A DNA stretch of 43,578 bases from Comamonadaceae bacterium (GTDB taxonomy: Bacteria > Pseudomonadota > Gammaproteobacteria > Burkholderiales > Burkholderiaceae_C): contig CANFOS010000028.1 of NCBI GenBank assembly GCA_947448735.1, forward strand, positions 1 to 43,578, written 5' to 3'. Position 1 is the stretch's first letter. Each line of letters opens with the position of its first letter. Made by a program: the position numbers and the translations under genes. The notes under the pieces were generated by a model. That model was not told where the DNA came from. It worked only from the letters and a program-made list of their open reading frames with translations, and made no database searches. This document shows, one piece after another, positions 8,491-17,058 of the stretch.

Positions 8491-9954
8491 TCAACGCGGT
8501 ACCAAAAACACAGACTTCTCAAGCACCTGGCCTGCTGGCGTGGACGCCGTGGCTTGAGAAACAATCACAAACACGATCGAGTGCGAACCGGCGGAGATGC
8601 CCGGTGGCACCTGCACCCGAACAGGCACCCATCGCGAGCTGGCCGCCTCGACTGTCACAGCTGCATCTGGCGCGACTTGTGCACCCTCCAACCCGCCCAC
8701 CCGAATCAAATAGCTCTGCGCCTGTTCTGTCGCATTCATGATTTGCAGGCGGTACACGTTTTCAGTCATGCCCTGCCCCACCAAGCGAGCCACGGAGCCT
8801 CGGTCGCGCTGGGCATCGACCTTGAAATTTGCCCGCACTACCAAGCTCCACAACATGCCCACGGTGATGGCACACAGCACCGCTGCGTACACGAGCACAC
8901 GCGGGCGCAACACGCGGCGCAGCATTTGCGACTGGCTCAAATGTTGAGCCATGCCGTTTTCAGTGCTGTTGCGGATCAGCCCACGCGGGTAGTGCATTTT
9001 GTCCATCACAGAATCACAGACATCAATGCACGCCGAGCAACTGATGCATTCGTATTGCAAGCCGTTGCGGATGTCGATACCCGTTGGGCAAACCTGCACG
9101 CACAGGCCGCAATCAATGCAGTCGCCCAAGCCTTTGGCATGGTACTGGTCTGGGGTGTCACTGCGCGGACGCGAACCCCTGCCCTCGCCACGCGACAGGT
9201 CATAGGTCACTGTCAGGGTGTCGCGGTCAAACATGGCGCTTTGAAAGCGCGCGTAAGGGCACATGTATTTGCAAACCTGCTCACGCATCCAGCCCGCGTT
9301 GCCGTAAGTGGCAAAGCCATAAAACAGCACCCAGAACAGCTCCCACGGCCCCAACCCGAAGCTGAGGACTTCGCTGGCCAGTTGCCTGATGGGCGTGAAG
9401 TAACCGACGAAGGTAAAGCCCGTCCACAACCCAATGACCATCCACACCACCTGCTTGGCACCTTTGCGCGCCAGCTTGTTAAAGCCCCAGGGCGATTGAT
9501 CGAGCCGCATGCGGGCCATGCGGTCGCCCTCAATGTTGCGCTCGACCCACATGAAGATTTCGGTGTACACCGTTTGCGGGCAGGTGTAACCGCACCAAAG
9601 TCGACCGGCAATGGCAGTGAACAAAAAAAGCGACAAGGCGCTGATGATCAGCAAGCCAGTCAGGTAAATCAGGTCCTGAGGGTACAGCACCAGATTTAAA
9701 ATATAAAAGCGCCTTGAAGCCAGGTCAAACAGCATGGCTTGCCGATCATTGATCGACAACCAGGGCAAGCCGTAAAACACCGCCTGGGTCGCAAACACCA
9801 TCGCCCAGCGCCAATAATTAAACCAGCCAGACACACCGCGCGCGTAGATTTTGGCATCTGACTGGTACAACGACGCCACGCTTGCTGAATCGTCAACCGC
9901 TATCGGTATGACTCTTCGCATCAAGGGCGACGTCTTGTCGCGGGTCGGCACCAT
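8491..9954 (-). CDS. ccoG: CcoG (FixG/RdxA), ferredoxin-type cbb3 accessory protein
   Basis: A 487-residue membrane-bound iron-sulfur protein. About five helices in the N-terminal half include GRLWCGYTCPQTVYTEIF (a conserved Cys motif of the family). Two [4Fe-4S] motifs, CIDCGLCVQVCPTGIDI and CISCSACIDVCDSV, follow at about residues 280-320. After a further helix there is a C-terminal Ig-like FixG domain. CcoG is known to act in copper reduction during cbb3 oxidase assembly. It begins 6 bp after ccoP ends, so it is in the same operon. A long open frame on the plus strand (8461..9699) is only its antisense shadow. Confidence 0.95.
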   Translation of the reverse strand: MVPTRDKTSPLMRRVIPIAVDDSASVASLYQSDAKIYARGVSGWFNYWRWAMVFATQAVFYGLPWLSINDRQAMLFDLASRRFYILNLVLYPQDLIYLTGLLIISALSLFLFTAIAGRLWCGYTCPQTVYTEIFMWVERNIEGDRMARMRLDQSPWGFNKLARKGAKQVVWMVIGLWTGFTFVGYFTPIRQLASEVLSFGLGPWELFWVLFYGFATYGNAGWMREQVCKYMCPYARFQSAMFDRDTLTVTYDLSRGEGRGSRPRSDTPDQYHAKGLGDCIDCGLCVQVCPTGIDIRNGLQYECISCSACIDVCDSVMDKMHYPRGLIRNSTENGMAQHLSQSQMLRRVLRPRVLVYAAVLCAITVGMLWSLVVRANFKVDAQRDRGSVARLVGQGMTENVYRLQIMNATEQAQSYLIRVGGLEGAQVAPDAAVTVEAASSRWVPVRVQVPPGISAGSHSIVFVIVSQATASTPAGQVLEKSVFLVPR

Positions 9955-9960
9955 TGGTCC

Positions 9961-10929
9961 TCAAGGTCCTTTGGGCGTCGCAGCGGTGGAACCTGCCACC
10001 GCACCGGGCGACATGCTCAGCACATAAGCCGCCACCACATGAATCTGCTCTGCCGACAGTTTGGGCGACTGTGCGGGCATGACGTTGTTTTTGCCATTCT
10101 TGATGGCACTGACAATCGCCGCCTCCCCCCAGCCGTGCAGCCAGTAGTTGTCGGTCAGGTTGGGGGCGCCGACGGCCTTGTTGCCCTTGCCATCGACACC
10201 ATGACATGCTGCACAAGCCGAAAATTTCGCCTTGCCGCTGAACGCCTTGATCTCGTTGTGCGGGCTGCCAGACAAAGACAGCACGTAGTTGGCGACATCG
10301 CTTATGTCGGCTTCACTCCCTATCGCGGCGCCCATGGGCGGCATCATGCCGATGCGTCCGTTGGTGATGGTTCGCACGATGTGTTCGCCGCCGCGTTCGC
10401 CCAGCCAGGCTGCGTTGGCGTTGGTCAGGTTGGGAAAGCCCTTGCTGCCGCCACCGTCTGAGCCGTGACACTGCGAGCAGTTGTTCATGAACAGCCGCTC
10501 TCCCGCGGTCAGGGCGCGCTTGTCTTTGGTCAGCACCTCAACGCTTTGCGCTGCAAATGCAGCGTACAAGGGTGCTACCTCTGAGCGTAGCTGTGTCAGA
10601 TCCTGCTGGTGCTCGTCTTGGGTTGACCACTTCAGCAGTCCTTTGTAACTGCCAAGACCGGGGAAGATAGCCAGGTAAACCAGCGCAAAAACAATCGTCA
10701 AAATAAACAACCACAGCCACCAGCGGGGCAAAGGGTTGTTGTACTCACGCAGGTTGCCGTCCCACACATGGCCTGTTGTATCGTCATTTTTTCTGTCAGC
10801 CGACTGGCCGTCGTGCGCAACGACCGTTGCTTTGCCTGCCAGGTACAACAACAGGCCACAAGCCAGCACCGAGATGATGCTGACGACCCCGACATACCAG
10901 GGCCAGAATCCGTTGACAAAATCGCTCAT
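9961..10929 (-). CDS. ccoP: Cytochrome cbb3 oxidase subunit III, dihaem CcoP
   Basis: A 322-residue subunit. Two membrane segments in the N-terminal 90 residues (FWPWYVGVVSIISVLACGLL and WWLWLFILTIVFALVYLAIF) are typical of the long CcoP form. Two haem c sites follow: CSQCH (151-155) and CAACH (239-243), with Met ligands available in MMPPMG and MPAQ. It feeds electrons to CcoO and the catalytic subunit. The ATG overlaps the ccoQ stop (ATGA). Confidence 0.96.
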   Translation of the reverse strand: MSDFVNGFWPWYVGVVSIISVLACGLLLYLAGKATVVAHDGQSADRKNDDTTGHVWDGNLREYNNPLPRWWLWLFILTIVFALVYLAIFPGLGSYKGLLKWSTQDEHQQDLTQLRSEVAPLYAAFAAQSVEVLTKDKRALTAGERLFMNNCSQCHGSDGGGSKGFPNLTNANAAWLGERGGEHIVRTITNGRIGMMPPMGAAIGSEADISDVANYVLSLSGSPHNEIKAFSGKAKFSACAACHGVDGKGNKAVGAPNLTDNYWLHGWGEAAIVSAIKNGKNNVMPAQSPKLSAEQIHVVAAYVLSMSPGAVAGSTAATPKGP

Positions 10930-11102
10930 GGCTGTTGCTCCTGATCCTTTTGGGTCAAACGGTCAAAGGGCAATTGCGCCGCTTCGTCAAAACCGGTTTT
11001 GCGTGATGGCAGGTACGCCCAAACAAGGATGCACACAAACAGCACAAAGCTGAAGGCGGTGATCAGACTGCGAAGGGTGTTGATGTCCATGCTGAGGTTC
11101 AT
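10926..11102 (-). CDS. ccoQ: CcoQ, small cbb3 oxidase subunit IV
   Basis: A 58-residue protein starting MNLSMDINTLRSLITAFSFV. A single membrane helix (SLITAFSFVLFVCILVWAYL) is followed by the family's short cytoplasmic tail with FDEAAQLPF. The start at 11102 is preceded by AAGGG seven bases upstream; an internal ATG at 11090 is possible but has a poorer site. It lies between ccoO (12 bp gap) and ccoP (ATGA overlap). CcoQ stabilises the complex. Its size makes it easy to miss. Confidence 0.92.
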   Translation of the reverse strand: MNLSMDINTLRSLITAFSFVLFVCILVWAYLPSRKTGFDEAAQLPFDRLTQKDQEQQP

Positions 11103-11114
11103 GATGTGCCCTTG

Positions 11115-11720
11115 CTATTTCAAGGCCAGGCCCAAGCCCTGCAAGTACGCCACCAAGGCGTCCAGCTCGGTCTTTCCCTTGACTTCGTCCGGTCCGGCCG
11201 CAATTTGCGCGTCTGTGTAAGGCACGCCCACCCGCCTGAGCGCTGTCATGTGGGCTGCGATGGAGGCGTGGTCGGCTGGCGTTTTCTCAAGCCACGGGTA
11301 GGCCGGCATGATGGATTCGGGCACCAGATCGCGCGGAGCGGTCAGGTGCAGACGATGCCACTCGTCACTGTATTTGCCGCCCACACGGTGCAGGTCAGGC
11401 CCGGTACGTTTGCTGCCCCACTGAAAAGGGTGGTCATACACAAACTCGCCCGCTACGGAATAGTGGCCATAGCGCAAGGTCTCCGCCACCAGGGGACGAA
11501 TCATTTGCGAGTGGCAGTTGTAGCAGCCTTCACGCACATAAATATCACGACCCACGACCTTCAATGCTGAATCCGGCACGATCCCTTTGATCGGAAGCGT
11601 GGTCGATTTTTGAAAGAACAGCGGAACAATTTCAACCATGCCGCCAACCGCCAACACCACCAGAATCAACACGATCATCAGCGTGTTACTGGTCTCGACT
11701 TTTTCGTGGGTAAATGCCAT
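11115..11720 (-). CDS. ccoO: Cytochrome cbb3 oxidase subunit II, monohaem CcoO
   Basis: A 201-residue membrane-anchored cytochrome c. The start at 11720 (MAFTHEKVETSNTLMIVLIL) is the usual CcoO N-terminus; the frame is open further upstream into ccoN but that part is out of register with any family member. One N-terminal helix is followed by the haem site CYNCH (66-70) in the CcoO-specific context REGCYNCHSQMIRPL. Further landmarks are YGHYSVAGEFVYDHPFQWGSKRTGPDL and a Met ligand in ESIMPAYPWL. It starts 11 bp after ccoN. Confidence 0.95.
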   Translation of the reverse strand: MAFTHEKVETSNTLMIVLILVVLAVGGMVEIVPLFFQKSTTLPIKGIVPDSALKVVGRDIYVREGCYNCHSQMIRPLVAETLRYGHYSVAGEFVYDHPFQWGSKRTGPDLHRVGGKYSDEWHRLHLTAPRDLVPESIMPAYPWLEKTPADHASIAAHMTALRRVGVPYTDAQIAAGPDEVKGKTELDALVAYLQGLGLALK

Positions 11721-11731
11721 GACGGTTTTCC

Positions 11732-13210
11732 TCAAGCGTGGGCCAGCGATTCGGGAATCGTGGCGTTGGTGGGTTTGCCGGCACGCGCAGTCATCCACAC
11801 ATTCCAGGCCATCACCAGCATGCCGGTGAGGTACAACATACCTCCCAAAAGGCGAACCACATAAAACGGGAAGGTAGCCTTGAGGCCTTCCACGAAGGAG
11901 TAGGTCAGTGAGCCATCGGGGTTGATGGCGCGCCACATCAGCCCCTGCATCACGCCCGCAATCCACATGGCGGCGATGTACAGAACGATGCCAACAGTGG
12001 CCACCCAAAAGTGCAGCTCAATGGCCGCAACGCTGTGCATTTTGGTTTGGCCAAACAGGCGCGGCACCAGAAAATACAGCGCACCCATCGATATAAAACC
12101 AACCCAGCCCAGGGTGCCGCCGTGGACGTGGGCGATGTTCCAGTCGGTGTAGTGCGACAGCGCATTGACAGTCTTGAGCGACAACATGGGCCCTTCGAAC
12201 GTCGAAATGCCGTAAAAAGACAAGGCCACAATCATGAAGCGGATGATCGGGTCGTCACGCAGCTTGTGCCACGCGCCCGACAACGTCATCACGCCGTTGA
12301 TCATGCCCCCCCAACTGGGTGCCAGCAAAATCAGCGAGAAGACCACGCCCAGCGATTGCGTCCAGTCCGGCAGCGCGGTGTAATGCAAATGGTGCGGGCC
12401 AGCCCACATGTAGGTAAATATCAATGCCCAAAAGTGGACGATAGACAGGCGGTAGGAATACACGGGCCGCTCGGCCTGTTTGGGAATGAAGTAGTAAACC
12501 ATGCCCAGAAAGCCTGCCGTCAGCAAAAAGCCCACCGCGTTATGCCCGTACCACCACTGCACCATGGCATCCTGGACACCTGCGTAGGCCGAATAGGACT
12601 TCATCCATCCCGCAGGCATGACGGCCGCATTGACGATGTGCAGCATGGCCACCGCAATGATGAAAGCGCCGTAAAACCAGTTGGCGACATAAATATGCCT
12701 GACCTTGCGGATGCCAAGGGTGCCGAAGAACACAATGGCATAGGCGACCCATACGACGGCAATCAAAATCGCAATCGGCCATTCCAGCTCAGCGTATTCC
12801 TTGCCGCGCGTGTACCCTAACGGCAAAGACACGGCTGCCGCCACAATCACCACCTGCCAGCCCCAAAAGTGAAACGCCGCCAGCTTGTCTGAAATGATGC
12901 GCGTTTGACAGGTTCGCTGCACCACGTAGTAACTGGTGGCAAACAGGGCGCAACCACCAAACGCAAAGATCGCGGCGTTGGTGTGCAGCGGACGCAGCCG
13001 GCCAAATGACAGCCATGCAGTGCCGAAATTGAGTTCGGGCCAAGCCATTTGCGCTGCGATCAAGACGCCCACCAGCATGCTGACGACGCCCCACACAACG
13101 GCCATCACGCTGAACTGGCGCACCACCTTGTCGTTGTACACCCTGGCTTTTGAGGCCGCCCATACCCCTTGCGGCACAGGAACAGCTGGAATGGAAAGTA
13201 CGGCGCTCAT
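11732..13210 (-). CDS. ccoN: Cytochrome cbb3 oxidase catalytic subunit CcoN
   Basis: A 492-residue haem-copper oxidase subunit with about twelve helices. [10 protein letters not shown] carries the first CuB histidine, with the downstream tyrosines of [22 protein letters not shown] carries the two adjacent CuB histidines, and [12 protein letters not shown] carries the distal haem-ligand region. This is the high-affinity terminal oxidase used at low oxygen. It heads ccoNOQP. A perfect FNR box at 13273..13286 and a -10 at 13250..13245 sit upstream at ideal class II spacing, giving a predicted transcript start near 13238. Confidence 0.96.
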   Translation of the reverse strand: MSAVLSIPAVPVPQGVWAASKARVYNDKVVRQFSVMAVVWGVVSMLVGVLIAAQMAWPELNFGTAWLSFGRLRPLHTNAAIFAFGGCALFATSYYVVQRTCQTRIISDKLAAFHFWGWQVVIVAAAVSLPLGYTRGKEYAELEWPIAILIAVVWVAYAIVFFGTLGIRKVRHIYVANWFYGAFIIAVAMLHIVNAAVMPAGWMKSYSAYAGVQDAMVQWWYGHNAVGFLLTAGFLGMVYYFIPKQAERPVYSYRLSIVHFWALIFTYMWAGPHHLHYTALPDWTQSLGVVFSLILLAPSWGGMINGVMTLSGAWHKLRDDPIIRFMIVALSFYGISTFEGPMLSLKTVNALSHYTDWNIAHVHGGTLGWVGFISMGALYFLVPRLFGQTKMHSVAAIELHFWVATVGIVLYIAAMWIAGVMQGLMWRAINPDGSLTYSFVEGLKATFPFYVVRLLGGMLYLTGMLVMAWNVWMTARAGKPTNATIPESLAHA

Positions 13211-13241
13211 CGTGAAGATCCTCTTTACCTGAAGTGATGAC

Positions 13242-13454
13242 TCAACTATGCAGGCGGTCGGTATTGGGCGTATTGATATGGATCAAGCCCGGTTCAGTCA
13301 GGACTGCAGTTTCATCCGGCCCAGGCATCAAAATGCGCTGGCCTTCACTGTCCAAGGCTTCAAACTGACCCGACCAGACGGCCCATGCCAGCACGCCCAT
13401 CACGCCAAGTGCAAGCAGTACAGAAAGAGGAACCAGTAAAAACAAGATGTCCAT
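13242..13454 (-). CDS. ccoS: CcoS, small cbb3 maturation protein
   Basis: A 70-residue protein with one N-terminal helix ([20 protein letters not shown]) followed by the family signature FWAV-like [16 protein letters not shown] and a short C-terminal tail. CcoS is needed to place cofactors in CcoN. The ATG shares its A with the ccoI stop (TGATG junction), which indicates coupling to ccoI. Its 3' end contains the FNR box of the ccoN promoter, so this stretch has to satisfy both protein and regulatory function. Confidence 0.92.
   Translation of the reverse strand: MDILFLLVPLSVLLALGVMGVLAWAVWSGQFEALDSEGQRILMPGPDETAVLTEPGLIHINTPNTDRLHS
13245..13250 (-). promoter_or_regulatory. Predicted -10 element of the ccoN promoter
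   Basis: CATAGT on the minus strand. Its first base is 29.5 bp from the centre of the FNR box at 13273..13286, exactly the spacing expected when FNR binds at -41.5. The predicted +1 is about 13238, 28 bp before the ccoN ATG. Confidence 0.55.
13273..13286. promoter_or_regulatory. Perfect FNR box upstream of ccoN, inside ccoS
   Basis: On the minus strand TTGATCCATATCAA, an exact TTGAT-N4-ATCAA. It lies in the last codons of ccoS, where it encodes part of GLIHIN, 62 bp before the ccoN start. The position argues for an anaerobically activated ccoN promoter separate from ccoI-ccoS transcription. Confidence 0.85.
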
Positions 13455-15772
13455 CAGGTGCCCGTTTTAAACCTCGACAGCCGTGCCGCATTGGCCACCA
13501 CCAGCAAAGAACTCAGTGCCATTCCCAGGCCGGCAAGCCACGCCGGCAAAAAACCGCTGACCGCCAGCGGCACACAGGTGGCGTTGTAAATAGCGGCCCA
13601 TGCCAGGTTTTGCTTGATCACGTCCAGCGTACGCTGGGACTGGCCCAGCAGCACGGGCAGCATCGACAGTTGTCCGCCCGGCAGCAACAGGTCGCTCTGT
13701 GCCTGGGCCAGTGGCACCGCTGCCCCCACAGCCGCTGACACATCAGCCGCAGCCAGTGTGGGTCCGTCATTGAGGCCATCGCCGACCATCAGCACTTTGT
13801 GGCCCTGAGCTTGCAGCGCCTTCATGATGGCAAGTTTGGTCTGCGGCAAGCAATCACCATGCACCTGTTGAATGCCCAACTGTCCGGCTACCCGGGCAGC
13901 CGCTGCCAAGGTGTCACCTGACAACAAATGCACGGCCACGCCACGCGCTTGCAGGGCCGTCACCGCATCAAGAGCATCGGGTCTGAGGCTTTCGGCAAGG
14001 TCAAAGGTGGCCAGCCAGCCTTGGCTGTCTGCCAGATGGACACGGCCGACCTGGTTGCAGGCCGCATCAACACCGCAAAAACTGCTTGAGCCCAAACGCA
14101 GCGTCCCAGACAAGCCCTGAGCGCTTGGACTGCTTGCATCAAACGATGCCTCAACACCCCTGCCCGCTGATTCTTTGACATTCAACACGGCCAGCGCAGG
14201 CAGATCCCCCGCAGCCACCAGCAGCGCACGCGATACCGGGTGCAATGACTGACTGGCCAGGCTGGCTGCCCATTGCAGCGCTGTGTTGCAAGACACGCCC
14301 GGGCGCGTTTGCACCGCTTCGAGGCGCATGGCAGCACAGGTGAGCGTACCGGTCTTGTCAAAAATAACCGTGTCAACATGACTGAGTGATTCAATCGCCT
14401 GCAAATGCCGCACCAGCACGCCATGACGTGCCAGCAGTCCCGCAGTGGTCAGCATGGCACTGGGTGTGGCCAGTGACAGTGCGCAAGGGCAGGTCACCAC
14501 CAGCACAGCCACAGCCACCATCAGTGCCCTGGCCGGGTCGGTGCGCCACCAAAATGCCGCTGCGCCCGCGGCAGCAAGCAGCACCAGCAACAAGAAAGGT
14601 TTGGCGACCTTGTCAGCCAGCACAGCAAGCTGCGGTTTGTCAAGCGCGGCCCGCGCCATCAGCGCCACTATTTGCGCGTACCGGGTGTCCAGGCCCAGTT
14701 TGTCAACACGTACCAGCGCCGCTTGGCCCAGGTTGTAGCTGCCAGCGATCACAGAGCCACCCGCATGGTGCAGCACGGGCCGGGACTCCCCGGTCAGCAG
14801 CGCTTCGTCTGCCAGCAGGTCCCCGGCCAAAGACGTGCCGTCCGCTGGAAAAGCCTCGCCGGTCAAGACGAGAACCACATCGCCAACCCGCAAGTGGCGT
14901 ACTGCGACGTTTTCAAAGCCGCCGTCTGGCAGTTGACGTTGAATGCTGCGGGGTAGCCGATGCATCAGTGCACCCAAGGCGCCAACGGTACGGCTGTTCA
15001 GTCGTTGCTCCAGCCAACGCCCGGTCAGCAAAAAAAACACAAACATCGTCAGCGAATCAAAATACACTTGGCGTCCCCACCAGCCCTGAGGCTCAAAGGT
15101 GGTAGCGGTACTGACTGCAAAAGTCACCGCTATGCCAAGGGCGACAGGCAAGTCCATGCTGACGCTGCGCCGCCGCAGGTCACGCCAGGCGTTGCTGAAA
15201 AACGGTTTGCATGAAAACAGCAGCACCGGTAGGCTGAGCACCCACGATGCCCAGCGCAACAGCTTTTCAATGTCAGGTGAGACATCGCCCGGCTGCGTGA
15301 AGTAGCTTGGAGCCGCATACATCATGACCTGCATCATGCAAAACAAAGCCACCAGCCAGCGCCACAGCACAAGGCGCGACTGCTGGAGATCGCTGTGAAT
15401 GGACACGGCCTCATCCGCTGGCAACAACTGGTAGCCTTGGGCAAGGCCGGCGCCTAGCCAACGGGACGGTCTGGTCTGTGCGGCTGACCAGGTGATGCTG
15501 GCACGTGCGCTGGCGGCGCTCACCTGCACGTCCATAACACCGTTGACCTGCCGGATCGCGTCCTCAAGCACCAAGGCGCAGGCCGCACAGCGCATTCCCC
15601 TGACTGCGACAAACGACTGGAAAACCTGCGCCTGCGGGAGTTTGTCCACGCTCAGGCTGAAGTCAGCCCAAGCCTGCGGCTCGTCATACAAAGCAAAACG
15701 GGCGGCATCTGGCTCTTGAAGGCCGGCGGGATGCCCAAGGCCAGGATAGGTCGTTGTGCTGGAAATCTGCAT
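13454..15772 (-). CDS. ccoI: CcoI, copper-exporting P1B-type ATPase for cbb3 assembly
   Basis: A 772-residue P-type ATPase. It has one N-terminal metal-binding domain with GMRCAAC (about residues 59-65), the membrane copper motif TCPCALSLATPS, the phosphorylation site DKTGTLT, and the ATP-hinge GDGLNDGPTLAAADV. The longer N-terminal CxxHCG segment seen in some FixI proteins is absent. FixI/CcoI moves copper across the membrane for the CuB site of CcoN. It is first in the minus-strand cluster. The box at 15807..15820 is centred 41 bp from its ATG; a -10-like TAGCCT (15784-15779) at class II spacing would place the transcript start at the ATG itself. Confidence 0.95.
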   Translation of the reverse strand: MQISSTTTYPGLGHPAGLQEPDAARFALYDEPQAWADFSLSVDKLPQAQVFQSFVAVRGMRCAACALVLEDAIRQVNGVMDVQVSAASARASITWSAAQTRPSRWLGAGLAQGYQLLPADEAVSIHSDLQQSRLVLWRWLVALFCMMQVMMYAAPSYFTQPGDVSPDIEKLLRWASWVLSLPVLLFSCKPFFSNAWRDLRRRSVSMDLPVALGIAVTFAVSTATTFEPQGWWGRQVYFDSLTMFVFFLLTGRWLEQRLNSRTVGALGALMHRLPRSIQRQLPDGGFENVAVRHLRVGDVVLVLTGEAFPADGTSLAGDLLADEALLTGESRPVLHHAGGSVIAGSYNLGQAALVRVDKLGLDTRYAQIVALMARAALDKPQLAVLADKVAKPFLLLVLLAAAGAAAFWWRTDPARALMVAVAVLVVTCPCALSLATPSAMLTTAGLLARHGVLVRHLQAIESLSHVDTVIFDKTGTLTCAAMRLEAVQTRPGVSCNTALQWAASLASQSLHPVSRALLVAAGDLPALAVLNVKESAGRGVEASFDASSPSAQGLSGTLRLGSSSFCGVDAACNQVGRVHLADSQGWLATFDLAESLRPDALDAVTALQARGVAVHLLSGDTLAAAARVAGQLGIQQVHGDCLPQTKLAIMKALQAQGHKVLMVGDGLNDGPTLAAADVSAAVGAAVPLAQAQSDLLLPGGQLSMLPVLLGQSQRTLDVIKQNLAWAAIYNATCVPLAVSGFLPAWLAGLGMALSSLLVVANAARLSRFKTGT

Positions 15773-15806
15773 GGCTCAAGGCTAGCGCCCGCTATGCGAA
15801 CAAGTC

Positions 15807-15820
15807 TTGATGTGGATCAA
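15807..15820. promoter_or_regulatory. Perfect FNR box between ccoI and usp1
   Basis: TTGATGTGGATCAA, exact TTGAT-N4-ATCAA, centred at 15813.5 between divergent ccoI and the universal stress gene. Towards the stress gene a -10 (TAATCT, 15843-15848) lies at precisely class II spacing, so activation of that gene is well supported. Towards ccoI the fit is weaker. Confidence 0.85.
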
Positions 15821-15842
15821 ATCCCGCGGCATTGATTTCTCT

Positions 15843-15848
15843 TAATCT
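15843..15848 (+). promoter_or_regulatory. Predicted -10 of the FNR-activated usp1 promoter
   Basis: TAATCT, starting 29.5 bp from the centre of the FNR box at 15807..15820. The predicted transcript start is near 15855, followed by the ribosome site AGGAGA (15862-15867) and the ATG at 15876. Confidence 0.6.
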
Positions 15849-15875
15849 GAAGATACCAACTTCAGGAGACCCACC

Positions 15876-16319
15876 ATGTACCAAAAGATATTGATCGCCA
15901 CAGACGGATCGTCCCTGTCAAAAAAGGCTGTGACCAGCGGGCTGGAGCTTGCAGCACTGACTGGTGCAAGCGTTGTCGCCCTCAAGGTCGTGCCGCGTTA
16001 CCCTGTCAGCTACTTTGAAGGCGGCGTGGCCTTGTCGCTCAACAACGTTGCCGGCGTTGAAAAGCAGTGGGCAGAAGCCGCCATGGCAGTTGTCAACAGG
16101 GTCAAAGAGGCAGCCGAGGCCGAAGGCGTCAGGGCCAAGGCCGTGACCACCTCGTCTGACTTCACTGCTGAAGCCATCATCAACGCCGCCAAAAAGTACA
16201 AGTGCGACCTGATCGTGATGGCTTCACATGGCAGGCGCGGCATGAAGCGCCTGTTGATGGGAAGCGAGACCCTGCATGTGCTGACGCATTCCCACGTCCC
16301 GGTGCTGGTACTGAGATGA
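15876..16319 (+). CDS. Universal stress protein (UspA family), first copy
   Basis: A 147-residue UspA-fold protein starting MYQKILIATDGSSLSKKAV. Near the end it has ASHGRRGMKRLLMGSET, matching the ATP-binding G-x2-G-x9-G-S/T pattern, and it finishes with VPVLVLR. Such proteins support survival under low oxygen and energy stress. A strong ribosome site and an FNR box with well-placed -10 indicate induction when oxygen falls, together with the divergent cco cluster. The stop overlaps, by ATGA, the start of an alcohol dehydrogenase remnant, so this was once a usp-adh operon. Confidence 0.92.
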   Translation: MYQKILIATDGSSLSKKAVTSGLELAALTGASVVALKVVPRYPVSYFEGGVALSLNNVAGVEKQWAEAAMAVVNRVKEAAEAEGVRAKAVTTSSDFTAEAIINAAKKYKCDLIVMASHGRRGMKRLLMGSETLHVLTHSHVPVLVLR

Positions 16320-16440
16320 GCACCGCAGTCGTCGAGTCTTTCGGCAAACCGCTGGTACTGCGTGAATGGGACACGCCCACACCGGGGCAGGACAGATTCT
16401 GGTGAAGACCGACGCTTGCGGGGTATCTGCATTTTGAAAG
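16316..16440 (+). pseudogene. Alcohol dehydrogenase (zinc MDR type) N-terminal remnant
   Basis: The ATG at 16316 overlaps the usp1 stop. Frame 1 gives MSTAVVESFGKPLVLREWDT then PTPGQ, the usual start of AdhP-like zinc alcohol dehydrogenases. One missing base near 16390 shifts the frame; the next frame continues GQILVKTDACGV, the segment leading to the catalytic Cys. Bases that should encode C-H-T-D appear deleted before a final LH. Only about 45 of some 340 codons remain, followed by usp2 at 16529. The identification rests on reading two frames and is inference, but the match of both halves is hard to explain otherwise. Confidence 0.7.
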
Positions 16441-16528
16441 GCGCGCCGCCGGGCGAAGTGCCTGGCGTGTGGCGCTGGATTTTTCTGGCCGCTCATTTTT
16501 TAAACGCAACCAAGCCCGGAGTAAAAAT

Positions 16529-16951
16529 ATGAAAGTCTTATTGGCAGCTGATGGCAGCAAGTACACCAAAAAAGCATTGGCATTTTTGGTCAATCACGAA
16601 AGTCTGATGAACGGCACCGGCGATCTGTTCGTGTTGAATGTTCAGCTACCGGTACCCGGTCGTGTCAAAAGCCTGCTGGGCTCGGCCGAGGTTACTGCCT
16701 ACCACCGCGAAGAAGGTGACAAGGTGCTCAACCCCATCAAAAAGTTTCTGGACAAGCACGCGCTGAACTACCACTGTGCGTCGGTCGTCGGTCACCCGGT
16801 TGAGGAAATTCTCAAGGCAGCAGCAAAAGAAAAGTCACACCTCATTGTGATGGGCACACACGGGCATGGGCTGTTTGGTCGCGCACTCATGGGGAGCATT
16901 GCACAGCGCGTGGTGACTGACTGCGACTTACCCGTCTTGCTGGTGAAGTAG
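16529..16951 (+). CDS. Universal stress protein (UspA family), second copy
   Basis: A 140-residue UspA-fold protein, MKVLLAADGSKYTKKALAFL at its start and GTHGHGLFGRALMGSIAQRV near its end, finishing LPVLLVK. The start at 16529 is chosen because of GGAG nine bases upstream and the family N-terminus; the frame extends upstream to 16469 without homology. It is quite divergent from the first copy, so it is an old paralogue rather than a recent duplicate. No FNR box lies directly upstream; it was probably transcribed with usp1 and the lost dehydrogenase. Confidence 0.9.
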   Translation: MKVLLAADGSKYTKKALAFLVNHESLMNGTGDLFVLNVQLPVPGRVKSLLGSAEVTAYHREEGDKVLNPIKKFLDKHALNYHCASVVGHPVEEILKAAAKEKSHLIVMGTHGHGLFGRALMGSIAQRVVTDCDLPVLLVK

Positions 16952-16995
16952 GCAGAGTCCGGATATTGCCGCTCTTGAAGATTTCTGGAAATCTA

Positions 16996-17009
16996 TTGAT
17001 CAAAATCAA
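16996..17009. promoter_or_regulatory. Perfect FNR box before a usp remnant
   Basis: TTGATCAAAATCAA, exact TTGAT-N4-ATCAA, centred 57 bp before the ATG at 17059. No strong -10 is present at class II spacing (AAAACT, 17032-17037). The site now precedes only a decayed reading frame. Confidence 0.8.
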
Positions 17010-17058
17010 TACGCGTTAGGTCAATTGGCGCAAAACTGTTGGGCTAAAGACGGGGCTC

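Noticed and set aside
8461..9699. 412-codon open frame on the plus strand across ccoG
   Set aside because: It is antisense to a fully recognisable CcoG with iron-sulfur motifs, has His/Arg/Gln-rich composition typical of reversed GC-rich codons, and shows no family motif.
11721..12008. In-frame upstream extension of ccoO
   Set aside because: It runs through ccoN in another frame and lacks similarity to CcoO, whose normal N-terminus begins at the ATG at 11720.
12011..12820. 269-codon open frame on the plus strand across ccoN
   Set aside because: Antisense shadow of the catalytic oxidase subunit; no ribosome site or recognisable domain.
15821..15848. Second FNR half-site (TTGAT at about 15833) next to the usp1 box
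   Set aside because: The partner half (CTTAA) is poor and the perfect box alone explains the promoter spacing.
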